Positions 41,172-52,226 of a stretch of 64,000 nucleotides of DNA are shown piece by piece. The position numbers were made by a program, and so were the translations under genes. The notes beneath the pieces are model-generated. The model worked only from the letters and a program-made list of their open reading frames with translations. It made no database searches and was not told the origin of the DNA. The first letter of the stretch is position 1. Every line of letters starts with the position of its first letter. Origin of the DNA: Onthophagus taurus (taxonomy: Eukaryota; Arthropoda; Insecta; Coleoptera; Scarabaeidae); the NCBI RefSeq assembly GCF_036711975.1, contig NW_027248947.1, positions 744,001 through 808,000 on the forward strand. Reading direction: 5' to 3'.

Positions 41172-44106
41172 TTACAGCGTTATGTGCCAATGTCCAACTA
41201 AAGGATTCCCACCCAAATTCTCAAGCTCATAAATATCGTCCGCGAGTTTCTTCCGTACTCTAAATGGTCCTATATACTTATCGGAAATTTTCGCCGCAAT
41301 GCCTTTAGCCGCGTCCGACAAAACAAAATTTTCTTTTCAAACCACATCGCCAACATCAAATTTTAAATCCCGACGCCGCAAATTGTAATATTGTTCCGAA
41401 CGTAAAGAAGCCAACCTTAATCGTGTATGTATTTCCGAAAAGAGTTGACGAAATGATTTCGCTCTATTTTTGTTACTTTGTTTTTCCTGAATATTGTCGA
41501 TTTCGTGTAGCTCACCGTCCAAAATCATTTCGCGCCCATAATTTACAAAATAAGGGGAATAACCCGTTCCTGCGTGCTTCGCAGTTCTTAAGGCACAGGT
41601 AACCTTAGGTAGAAAAACGTTCCACTTTCGGTGGTTATCACTAACATACGCCGTAAGCATAGTTTTTATGGTACGATTTACTCTTTCGGTTGGATTGGCC
41701 TGAGGATGATAAAAAGGAGTAAATTTAATCTTTACACGATAATCTTTCATCAATTTTTCGAATTGATGCGACCGGAATTGAACACCATTATCTGCAATGA
41801 TGGTTTGTGGCACCCCAAAAGTAAGAAACACGTTCTCTTCTAAATTCTTAATAACCGACGACGCTGTTGCTTTTCGTAACGGAAAGCAAATCGGGTACTT
41901 GCTGAAAACATCTAATACGACTAGAATGTAAGAAAAGCCTTTATTACTACGCGGTAAGGGTCCTATAATATCAACGCTTATCATTTGCCACGGACGTATG
42001 GCATTTATATGACTCCGGAGTTGACCTGCAGGTGCTTTCTGCTCGGGCTTTGTGCGTTGACACGTATCACACGAACGAATGTAGCGAATTACATCGGTTC
42101 TAAATTTCGGCCAGTAATACCGTTGAGAGTATACAACGGATACTTTTCCGGCTGTGATTTTACCGAACGCAACATTTTAATATACCAAGGTTCTAATTTA
42201 ATCTCGTGTCCAATTTCATCAACCAACGCGGGTACCGGCCTAGACAAAGCATCGGGTACAACATGCTCTTTCCCTTTCCTTAATGGAAAAATTGTATTGC
42301 TGGAGTCTTATTGCCCAACGGGCCAATCTCCCTGAAGGGGACTTCAAATTATTCAACCATACCAGCGAATAATGATCAGTGATAACGGTGAAATGTCCAC
42401 CTTCAATATATGGCCTTAATTTCTCGATCGCCCATAATACGGCCAAACATTCCTTCTCTGTTGTAGAAAATTTTCGCTCCTGCGTAGTTAACGATCTGCT
42501 CAGATAACAAATAACGACCTCTTTATCCCCATCATCTAGTTGTGTTAAAACCGCCCCGATTCCGAAATCAGAAGCATCAGTTTGAATGGTGAACTCCTTG
42601 CTAAAGTCGGGTCTAGTCAAAATCGGTGCTGATATTAACCTTTCTCTAATTGTACCCCAGGCCCTATCACATTTATCGTCCCAATTAAAACCTTTGCTAT
42701 TCTTTTTCAGCAATGACGTCAGAGGTGATATGATAGTCGAAAAATTCGGCACAAAACGCCTATACCACGAAGCCATTCCTACCAATCTACGCACGTCTGA
42801 AACATTCCGAGGTTCAGGTATCTGTAATATCGACCGTACCTTTTCGGGGTCCACATGCAACCCGTCTCGATCAACAACATAACCCAAGTACCGTAGTGAG
42901 TCTCGAAAGAAAACGTATTTTTCACGATTTAAAGTGAGTCCCGCACCAAGCAAACGTTCGCAAACTAACTCCAAAATTTCAAAATGTTTCTCAATAGTTG
43001 ACGTGACAATAATGATGTCATCCAAGTATACAAAAACATGAGGTTCAAGATCACTCCCCAATATTGTCAACAAAACGCTGCCACGTAGCCGGAGCGTTCG
43101 TTAACCCGAAAGGCATTCTATTGAATTGAAAAAGCCCGCGATTTGGCACAGTAAATGCGGTGTATTGTTTACTTTCGGCGGCCATAGGAATTTGCCAGTA
43201 CGCTGACTTAATGTCAATAGAGGACAAAAAGCGCGCGTCACGAAGTTTGTCTAATGTCCACGATATTTGGGGTAACGGGTACGCATCCGCTCTGGTAACT
43301 TTATTTAGTTGCCTAAAATCTACGCAAAAACGATGTCCCCCATCACGTTTGGGTACTAATAAAATTGGAGACGCCCATGGACTATCAGATTTTTCTACGA
43401 TGCCCATCAATAGCATTTCGTCTAGTTCTCGATCGACCACGGCTTGCATTGCTGGCGATATAGGGTAATACCTCTGTTTAATAGGCAAAACATCGGGATT
43501 TACCTTGATATGATGTTCTACTAATTGTGTGTGACATAATTTATGTTCCGAATTCGCGTCAAAAACCCGATCCAGAAATAACGATAATTTATTTTGATCA
43601 CTAATACTAAGCTCAACCTGAGCCTGAATCGCGTCAACCGATATTTTCGGAGGGTCACATGAAAAGGTCCACTCGCTGCGTCTCAAGTCAGGCACTACTC
43701 CCATTTTACGCCAAAAATCCACTCCCAATATTAAAGTATGCCGTACTTCTGGTACTAATAGTATTTCTACGATTTTACTCCGACCTTCGACCGTGATTGG
43801 AACACTTACAGCGCCCTCAACCAGACAACTCTCATTATTTGCAACCGTGCATCGTGTATCCATTTTCTTAACTGGCAATTTTAATTTTCTCAACATTCGA
43901 ATACCGATTTCACCCGCGATAGTTCTACTGGCTCCCGAATCTAACAAACCCGCGATTTTTATTCCCAGGATATCAACTAATAAATATGGACGTTCGTACC
44001 CGTTAGTACAAGCAAAAATAAAATCTAAGATAACTCCGATCGGCTTTCCTGAGGATTGAGATCGACACCGACCTATCGTCGTCTCACTACCCCGTTTCCC
44101 GAACAC
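41172..44106 (-). pseudogene. Gypsy-B pol: protease, RT, RNase H, integrase, broken
   Basis: Begins at 44106, overlapping gag by 34 bp. Protease motif GLLDSGASRTIAGE, then RT (FCVDFRQLNKVTRAD; SIDIKSAYWQIPM) to 43051. A 1-2 base indel near 43060 shifts into 43073-42240, which holds VFVYLDDIIIVT, the thumb, and RNase H (IQTDASDFGIGAVL; TTEKECLAVLWA). Another shift near 42275 precedes the integrase zinc finger, and a further break lies between 42240 and 41984. The integrase core at 41984-41337 has VDIIGPLPRS, IADNGVQFRS and PTERVNRTIK. TGA at 41337-41339 (a Trp position by context) interrupts it, and the C-terminal GPFRV segment continues in frame to 41172. At least four lesions: not functional. 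Confidence 0.88.
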
Positions 44107-44709
44107 TTAACACAATTTCGAGTTATTACCCCGGGTTCCCCACAACGAAAACAATGTAACTTTCGCGGCGCTTTGCAATCTTTTGCCCTATGTCCGGTTT
44201 TTCGACAATTCCAGCAAATCGATAAATTTAATCGTGCCCCGTTTCTATTTGATTCAGTAGCCGACTCTACCGCGTCTATTTGTACATAAGCTAAATCCGG
44301 TTCAAGCGTTTTGGTAGCACGGGCAGGAGGCGCATAGCTATCAACGGAGAGTTTGGTAGCCTCTAACTTCCGTCCAAGTTGCAACAATTGATCCACCGAA
44401 GCCACGTCTACCAATGATAATTGCCGTTGAAATGCAGGTGTTAAATTCTTTAGCATTATTTTAATTCGCGTACTTTCCGGAATTCGGGTATTTAATCGCG
44501 AGAATAGATTTTGCATCACGGATACATAGATTCCGATCGATTCTGTAGGGCCCTGTGTTCGATGCCTAATTTCATCAAATAATCTATCATCGTAGTCAAT
44601 AGGTTGAAATTCTAGTTTTAAACCCTCCACTAATTGGTCCCACGACGCGTAACTATCACGATTCGCACGATACCAAATAAGTGCTCGATCGCGAAATAAA
44701 TCCACAGCC
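44073..44709 (-). pseudogene. Gypsy-B gag, C-terminal half
   Basis: Resumes at the Gypsy-C insertion point and encodes the capsid C-terminus (ALIWYRANRDSYASWDQLVE, FDEIRHRTQGPTESIGIYV) and two zinc knuckles: CWNCRKTGHRAKDC is complete, while CFRCGEPGVITRNC lacks the His. Ends at 44073, overlapping the pol frame. Confidence 0.85.
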
Positions 44710-44864
44710 TGTTGTATATTATAAATCTTAATGTTAGTGGCGACCTCTAGTGACAGTTTAGTTGTAACATGTATGAGAGCCACATGCAAGCGGAGTCGTT
44801 GTAAGAACACGATCGAATAAAGACGTTTGAACCTACGCAATAGTTTCATTAAAAACATACAACA
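44710..44864 (+). repeat. Gypsy-C 5' LTR
   Basis: 155 bp with CGAATAAAG polyadenylation signal; followed directly by the PBS. Confidence 0.92.
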
Positions 44865-44926
44865 TGGCGCAGTCAAGGGACGCTTAAAAAGAAGTTAGAA
44901 AATAATAAGAAAACTAAAGAAAAACC

Positions 44927-47900
44927 ATGGAGTTTTTGAGTCAGCCGCATCCTATGAAAATGGATGGCGATATAGCTGTAAATTGGAACAGCTTTAAAGA
45001 TAATTTTGAGACGTACGCACTAGCAACTGGGTGTGCGCGGCGGCGTTTCTACACTGTATGGGACAAGAAGCAAGAGATGTCTTGAAAACACTAGAAGTTT
45101 CTACTGAAGATAAGAAAGATAAGGAGAAAATAATAAGAAAACTAGATGCATATTTCATACCACAAAGGAATAAAACGGTTGAAAGACACAAATTCAACAG
45201 TAGAATTCAAATAATGGGTGAGTCATTTGATTCATTTTTGGCGGATCTAAGAAAATTAGTTGTTAATTGCGATTATGGAAACTTAAAAGACGACCTAATC
45301 GCAGACAGAATAGTTTGTGGAATAGTTGATAAAAGGGTAAAAGACAGATTGTTGAGGGAAACTGATCTAACCTTAAAAACAGCAATAGAATTATGCAAAG
45401 CAGCGGAATTGACGGAAGTACATATCAAGAATTTAGAAGAAAATAGTACTCAAGTGAGAGAAATTAAGAAAATTCATCAATCGTCAAGAAACAGCTCGTC
45501 AGATACGAATACGAGGGGCAAAAACAACAATAAAAATGACAATCGAAAACAAGGATCAAGGTCAACTGGTGGTTGGAAGCAAAACAAAGAAGAGAAGACC
45601 TGTAAAAGGTGTGGTTACAAACATGAGAAAAAATGTCCAGCGTATGGGCAAATATGTAAAAAGTGCGAAAAACCAAACCATTTTGCTAGATGTTGCCGTT
45701 CCAATGATAAATCCATCCATGGGATTGAACAGAAAGTGGATGAAGACAACAAAGAAAAGGATGATGGTAACGAAGTCGTTTTATATTCACTAACGGGTAA
45801 TAGTTTAACTGGTAATGATTGGTATCAGGAATTATATTTAATCAATATAAATAAAACTATAAAGTTTAAATTAGATACCGGAGCTCACATCAATGTAATA
45901 CCCGAATACATGTTTAAGATGTTTAAAATTGATCAATATTTAGGGGATTGTAAATTTATTGTTAAAAATTATGGTGGTGCAACATTAAAAGTAAAAGGTT
46001 CATGCATTTCAAATGTTGAATTAAATAATAAAAGATATAAGATTAAATTTATAGTTATAGAAACCAATAATAAAACAGAGCCGTTGTTAGGTATTAATAC
46101 AATTAAATCGCTGAATCTAATTGAATGTAATGTAAACGTTCTCAAAGAAGTACTAGAAACAGCTGAAAAGTATGGTGTAAGGTTCAATAGAAATAAATCT
46201 AAATTTAAACAAACAAAAATCAAATATTTAGGGCATATATTGTCTGAGGATGGTATGTTACCAGATCAAGACAAAATATTAGCAATCCAAAATATTAAAG
46301 ACCCAGAAAATGCGAAAGAATTATCTAGATTTCTTGGTATGGTCAATTATGTTGGTAAATTTATTCCCAACTTAGCCAAATTAACCTATGAATTAAGACA
46401 ATTAACAAAGAAAAACACAGAATGGCTTTTTACTAAAACTCATCAGGAACAATTTAATAAATTAAAGAAAATGTTATATAAACCCCCTGTTTTGAGTTAC
46501 TATGATCCAGAATTGCCCATAACGTTAGCAGTAGACAGTTCAAAAAACGGACTAGGAGCAGTATTGTTACAGAACAATAAACCAATTGTGTATGCATCAA
46601 AAACCCTAACGAAGACTCAAATAAATTACGCTCAGATAGAGAAAGAGCTGCTAGCAATAGTGTATGGGTGTCAAAGATTCCATCAGTACCTATATGGAAG
46701 ACAATTTACCGTGGAAACAGACCACAAACCGTTAGAATACGTATTCAAAAAAGGGTTAAACGAAAGTCCGTTAAGACTACAAAGATTACTGTTAAATTTA
46801 AAAATGTACGACTTTAAAGTAGTCTATAAACCAGGTTCTCAGCTATACATAGCTGATACACTATCAAGGGCTAGTCAAGAAGACAACTTCGAAATAAATG
46901 AAACAGAAATAGAGGCACAAGTTAATTTAGTGGAATATATGAGCATTTCAAATAATTTATTTAAAAAAATTCAAGAAATCACTAAAATAGACCAGGAATT
47001 GAAAGAGTTAAGAAAATTAGTCAAGGATGGGTGGCCAAATTCAAAGAAAGAAGTGAACGAAATAGTTAAACCGTATTTTAAACATCGACATGAAATAGTT
47101 GAAATTAAAAATGTTTTATTTCGAAATCAAACAATCATTGTACCAAAAGAACTAAGAGCCGAAATACTAAAAAGATTACATTATAATCATCTTGGCATAA
47201 TTAAAACTCAGCTAAAAGCAGTTGAATTGGTCTACTGGCCAAACATAAATAAAGAAATTATAGACGTTATTAAAAATTGTCCAACGTGTTTGACATTTCA
47301 AAATGCTAACAGTAAAGAAAAAATGACTGATCGTCAGATTCCCAACAGACCATGGCAAATTGTTGCAGCCGATTTTTTTCATTTTAATGGGAAAGAATAT
47401 CTGTTAATAGTGAATTTGTTTTCAAAATATCCCGAAATTTGTGACTTAAATAACAACACTACAGCTGATATTGTGATAAACAAATTTAAGGAAAATTTTT
47501 CCAGGCATGGAAAACCTGATTTGATATACACAGATAATGGTCCTCAATTCGTTAATTTTAAATTTATTAGATTTTTGAATGAATGGGAAATCGATCACAG
47601 AACAAGTTCACCTAGATATCCGCAATCGAATGGATTTATAGAGAGGCAGGTGCAGATAATAAAAAATTTAATGAAAAAAGCACATTTTGATAATAAAGAT
47701 TTTTACCTAGCTTTGCTAGAATACAGAAATTCACCTTTGAACCATAATTTACCTTCGCCTTCACATCTATTATTTGGTAGAGTTATAAAAGGATACATTC
47801 CCACGTCACAATCAAAATTAACACCACATTATAATACAAAAGAATATAGAAACACAATGAGAATGGAAAAAGAAAGATCCAAGGAAGCATATAATAATAA

Positions 47901-48297
47901 GACAAAAGACTTAAAAGAATTAAATATTAATGACAAAGTAATAGTGCAGTTGGAAAAAGGAGAGAAATTGAGGCCAGGAGTTATCGTGAAGATTGCAGAA
48001 CAGCAACCAAAGTCATACATAGTAAAATTAAATGAAAATGATAAATGTTATCTTAGGAATCGAAGATTCCTTCGTAAGTATGATGTAGATAAATTTGACA
48101 AACAGTATAACGATGTCCTGGATTTTTATTTGACTGATTATGGAATACATAATGACAATCATGAAGTTAAACCTAGTAATGACAGTGGTAACCATGATAA
48201 TGACGTTAAACAAAGTTCGAATATATTGGAAAATAATATAAGTGAAAAACCGAAAAGAATGGTACGAAAACCTCAAAAATATAAAGACTTTGTTTAG
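44927..48297 (+). pseudogene. Gypsy-C gag-pol with an N-terminal frameshift and no RT core
   Basis: The gag ATG is at 44927 (MEFLSQPHPMKM). The frame is lost near 45024-45035, where a few bases seem missing, and the main frame 45031-48297 (1088 codons) takes over. It contains gag, two CCHC knuckles (CKRCGYKHEKKC, CKKCEKPNHFARCC), protease (FKLDTGAHINVIP), then after LLGINTIKSLNLIE (about 46120-46140) jumps straight to the RT thumb (FKQTKIKYLGHILSEDG). The RT fingers and palm with the catalytic Asp pair are absent, yet the frame stays open. RNase H (LAVDSSKNGLGAVL) and integrase (VAADFFHFNG, YTDNGPQFVN, NGFIERQVQI) are present, with a basic tail. It cannot reverse-transcribe itself. Confidence 0.9.
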
Positions 48298-48400
48298 TTA
48301 TAAGTTCTGTACGTCAATTTAAAAGTTAAGGTTTGTTGTTAATATAAGTATAATTATATGTATGTAGTAATAGTGATAATAATGATAGAAAAAAGGGAGA

Positions 48401-48557
48401 TGTTGTATATTATAAATCTTAATGTTAGTGGCGACCTCTAGTGACAGTTTAGTTGTAAAAAATGTATGAGAGCCACATGCAAGCGGAGTCGTTGTAAGAA
48501 CACGATCGAATAAAGACGTTTGAACCTACGCAATAGTTTTATTAAAAACATACAACA
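48401..48557 (+). repeat. Gypsy-C 3' LTR
   Basis: 157 bp; ends at TSD CAGCC. Confidence 0.92.
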
Positions 48558-49194
48558 CAGCCGAAACAAAAAGAACCGACTTTGAAACGCCCCTTGCATA
48601 TCTTAACTCGTTTACCCGCTCCAAAAAAGCATTTAACGAAGAACGACCGTCCCCAGCAAAAGAAATTCCCCACTTAGCAACAGAAATCAATTTTGAAGGT
48701 CCAGCAACCCCGCCATTAGCATCACCCTCGTCCGAAGAAGTATCACTAGATACTGTTGAACTCGAGTCCTCATTCAAATTTACCGTACTAATATTTACTG
48801 CGGCCCGAGTAGGTGTAGAAGCAGCTCTAGCTTTCAATTCTAATCGCGATGACAATGTGACAATTTCAGAAATAAATTCCGTTTTCAATCGTATCTCATT
48901 CGCGTCTTTAGATAAGGTTCAAGGCCTTTTAAATTCGGAAGATGTCGCGATTCCCGTAAAATCGTCTATTTTAGCCTTTACCTTCGTTAGATCGTCTCGT
49001 ATTGCTTTCGAGTCCTGTGCGAATGTGAACGGATACTCTGGCAATGTAAAACTCGCGTTTTTCTCCAACCGAATAAATTTTCGCAATGAATGACGCATTT
49101 CATCATGCGCCAACTGTTCAGTAACGCCCCTAACTCTAAGCTCATATCTCAACGCGTCCGCGGTTAATCGTCCTACATCTAAATTACTCTCCAT
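48558..49194 (-). pseudogene. Gypsy-B gag, N-terminal half
   Basis: ATG at 49194 (MESNLDVGRL), 66 bp from the PBS. An in-frame TGA at 48919-48921 interrupts it; the same frame then continues (KTEFISEIVTLSS, a Ser/Asp-rich segment, then LNAFLERVNELR) to the Gypsy-C insertion at 48557/48558 and onward at 44709. One nonsense codon plus the insertion. Confidence 0.82.
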
Positions 49195-49259
49195 TGTTTA
49201 CAAAAAAAAAAAATAGCTTTTCCCTATCCTTAAAAATGACTATATTTTTTTTTTGTATG

Positions 49260-49277
49260 GCCCCACGTTGGGCGCCA
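49260..49277 (-). promoter_or_regulatory. Gypsy-B primer-binding site (tRNA-Lys type)
   Basis: On the minus strand TGGCGCCCAACGTGGGGC, three bases from the LTR end. Its complement matches what I recall as the 3' end of tRNA-Lys(CUU), 18 of 18. Confidence 0.75.
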
Positions 49278-49280
49278 ATT

Positions 49281-51177
49281 TGTTACGCCTTCAAAAAAAA
49301 GGTAAACCAAAACGCACCCGAAATGAAAATTATGATAATTTTTGAAATTGTTACCCGATCGACACACAACCCGCAAAACAATTTACGTTATCGTTAAACC
49401 TAACCAGTTTGTTGCGAACTCCCCGGCAAACTCGTTTGGAGAAGGGGAGGTTCGATTTATTTAAGGCGCCACACAATCCGTTAATTCGCAACGGGCACTG
49501 ATTGTGAAGTGATGTTGGAAACAAGAGTTCATACAATAACGAAAATTTAACAACACAAAGATATGGAAAGGAAATAAAGAAACTCAATAGATGCAGGTAA
49601 GCAAAATGATATATATATATTGCAAGAAAAAGAAAAAAAAAATCAAATAAAATAAATTATATAGGTTAAATTAAATCAAAATAAATATCAACCTAACGAA
49701 AAATAAATATCAAAAAAAAAAATGAAACTAAGAAGATTTAACTGGATAACCAAAAAAAAAAATGAAACACCTGATTGACCGCGACACCGATTGTCTACCT
49801 CAAGTACTTGTTTCAGAAATAGATTAAATTAAAAAAAAAATTGAATTTCAAAATAATAACAAAAAAAAATATATACCAATTAAACTCTAAAATAAATTAT
49901 AATCAATTGATTCGCAAATTCAAAACAAAACAAAATTATATATCCTAAATTTAGTTTGTATGTTATTCTTTTTTTTTTTTTTTTTAAAAAGATCCTAAAT
50001 TATACTAGGTAAGTATTATTACAATGTACAAAAAAAAATTGAATTATCAAACTTAATAATTGAAACAGTAAACAGACAATAAAGTAGAATAAAAAAAAAA
50101 TCAAAGTTTAAAACGAATTGTTGATCTGACCTTAAGTTGTCTTCTTTTTTTTTTATATTTTAATAGTCAACTTCGAAAAGGTATGAGTTCGATGATCTTC
50201 AGCAGCTTCCTTCGAGATGGTATGGTAAGGAGTGGATATCCAGTGGTATTGAAGTTATTAAAATGTGCTCAGAATTTTAGGACCAAGAATTTCATTAACA
50301 AAAATGGTTCCCCCAAAAGAAAGACCTACGGATCGTAATTACCGATTAGAAAAAAAAAAAAATTCGCGAAGGGAATGGATGAAAAGAATGAACGGATGTA
50401 AGTGTGAACGGTTGATTTTTTTTTTTTTTAATGAAAAGGGTAAATCTAATCAATGAAATTATGCTAATCAATAAATAATAAGGATGTTATGATATGGATG
50501 GGAAAAGTTATGATTAACCGAAATAAGCAATTCTTACCTCAGTTGGTCGAGGTCTACGCCCAAAATTTATGGAAAATGGTGAAAAATATTAAATCCGGTT
50601 AAAATATGCGGATCGGGTTATAGAAAAGACTTAACCGCGACTTTTCAACGGGAGTGATATTTCCGATGACTTCGGATTAGCCTCAAGACGCCAAAATTTA
50701 ATCGCAAATTTTCCAAAATGTCTATCTACGCTGATTTACAATCGTCGTTGCTTTTCTTCACCACCGACGGAGACAATTGTCACCAAAACCAAAGAGACCG
50801 AGTTTTCAAAACCCGTCCGAATTTATACTCGACTCGAATTTCCAAAAAAAATGTACCTTATCGCGCAACTCCCAAAAGTAAAAGTCAAAATAAATACTGT
50901 AGGTATTAAACATCTGTCTGTTATTTAAAAACTAAATCCCTTATTAACAAACAAAAAAAACCTCCCTCCCAAAAAAAAATTAATAAGATTATTAATAGAT
51001 ATTTTGCAAACAAAATTTTAAAGAGATAAGGAATAACGACATCTAATGGGTAAAAGGAAAGGTAAGGACAAAGGATTCTCGAATTCTGCTGCTGAAACAA
51101 AAAAAATATAAAACAAATGTTGCTACCTGTCTATTGAGAAGAAACACTAAGAACAGAAAAAAAATAAAAACATAACA
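49281..51177 (-). repeat. Gypsy-B 5' LTR (right copy)
   Basis: 1897 bp. Differs from the left copy by scattered substitutions and indels in A/T runs, with one more diverged patch at about 50990-51020. Confidence 0.9.
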
Positions 51178-52136
51178 AATCCTTGTAAATCGAGAACCTA
51201 GAGAGTTTATTAGTACTTCTTCAAATCTAAAAAATAGATAAATACAATTCAATCAGATAAAAACAACAATAAAATCAGTGATCTTACCGTTCAAATTAAT
51301 ATTATAATTAAAATATAAAGAACAACTCACGTATTGATATCAAAGTTGATATACCGAGGATAGTTAAAGCTGATCGTTCAAAAATTTCATAAAGTTTGTT
51401 ATAGTTCTCATTGATTTCGTCGTTATTGTATGTTTTAATCAATGAAAAATCCGTTCGTATTTCCGTCGTAGATTAAGAAATATTCTTGTATTTAGTTAAA
51501 AAAAAGAGGCCACAAAAAAACGAAACATAACCAAAGAAATTCACAATTGAGGGAGAAGAAAAGAAGCTAAAATTAATTAAGAAGAGTACGATAACCAACC
51601 TGGGAAAGAAGACATCGGAATAGTTTTTTCCGGAAAGCCACCAAGGGGGTACCAGCACATTCCACCAAGGGGGAAAAAGGAGCAGTTCAAACCAGGGAGG
51701 AATCAAGATTTCAATCAATTCCACCAACATCTGTAAAACCAAAGAAGTTAAGATTTTTTTTTTATTTTCGATATACTATTTCTAAAAAAATAACTCACTT
51801 ACCTCGTGTGTACTCCAGAGCGAATCAAAAACAATTATTTCGGATCACTTTGATTATTTCAATTATCAGAATCAATTTATTTAAGAAGTTTTAGAGCTGA
51901 AAGTTATAGATTAACTTGTGTGTTTCGTTTACATGAGCCCTAGAAAACAAACCCTGAGATCGTTTACTTTCGTTATTTTTTTTGTAGAGTCTCGTGTTAG
52001 ATATTTTTTTTTTGTTTCAATAATTTTTTTTTGTAATGTATTTTTTCTATTTTCTATAAAAGATTGTTATTTATTTATTGTATTTAATTAAAGTATTTTT
52101 AATCATTTTCGAAAGACGAATACACATATTATCACA
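51178..52136 (+). repeat. LTR-A 3' LTR, right segment
   Basis: Resumes with TSD AATC and matches 5852-6591 followed by 36909-37135. Here the GTTATAGATTAACTT target of LINE-F and LINE-H is intact near 51900, which gives the uninterrupted reference for both insertions. Ends ATATTATCACA followed by ATAT. Confidence 0.88.
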
Positions 52137-52226
52137 ATATATATACTATATATATATAACAGAAAAATAAGCTGTAAATTAAGTCTTAACAATAATAACT
52201 AATGATTCAATTGTCTTGCATTGCAG

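Larger units (their letters stand above)
44710..48557 (+). mobile_element. Gypsy-C: Mag-like element inside Gypsy-B gag, RT core deleted
   Basis: LTRs 44710-44864 (155 bp) and 48401-48557 (157 bp), TGTTGTATATT...CATACAACA. TSD CAGCC at 44705-44709 and 48558-48562. PBS TGGCGCAGTCAAGGG at 44865 resembles the PBS of mag (recalled as tRNA-Ser). Polypurine AAAAAAGGGAGA at 48389-48400. LTR differences: one indel region (AC vs AAAA) and one C/T. Confidence 0.93.
39092..51177 (-). mobile_element. Gypsy-B: long-LTR Ty3/Gypsy element in the LTR-A 3' LTR
   Basis: LTRs 39092-40976 (1885 bp) and 49281-51177 (1897 bp), starting TGTTACGCC and ending GTAACA/ATAACA on the plus strand. TSD AATC at 39088-39091 and 51178-51181. 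Coding strand minus: PBS at right, gag, pol, polypurine tract at left. Long LTRs with a tRNA-Lys PBS recall the Osvaldo/Ulysses type; that affiliation is inferred. Gypsy-C sits in its gag. Confidence 0.9.
5744..52136 (+). mobile_element. LTR-A: outer gag-only LTR retrotransposon hosting most of the window
   Basis: Its own sequence is in pieces: 5' LTR 5744-6591 plus 36909-37135, internal region 37136-38980, 3' LTR 38981-39091 plus 51182-52136. The LTR begins TGTAATAATAT and ends ATATTATCACA, nearly perfect inverted termini, and is about 1.07 kb once insertions are removed. Flanks are ATAT at 5740-5743 and ATAT at 52137-52140, consistent with a 4-bp TSD though AT repeats make this weak. The internal region carries only a gag-like gene followed at once by a polypurine tract and the 3' LTR, with no protease, RT or integrase. 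The two LTR copies differ by roughly 3% plus small indels by eye. Confidence 0.85.
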
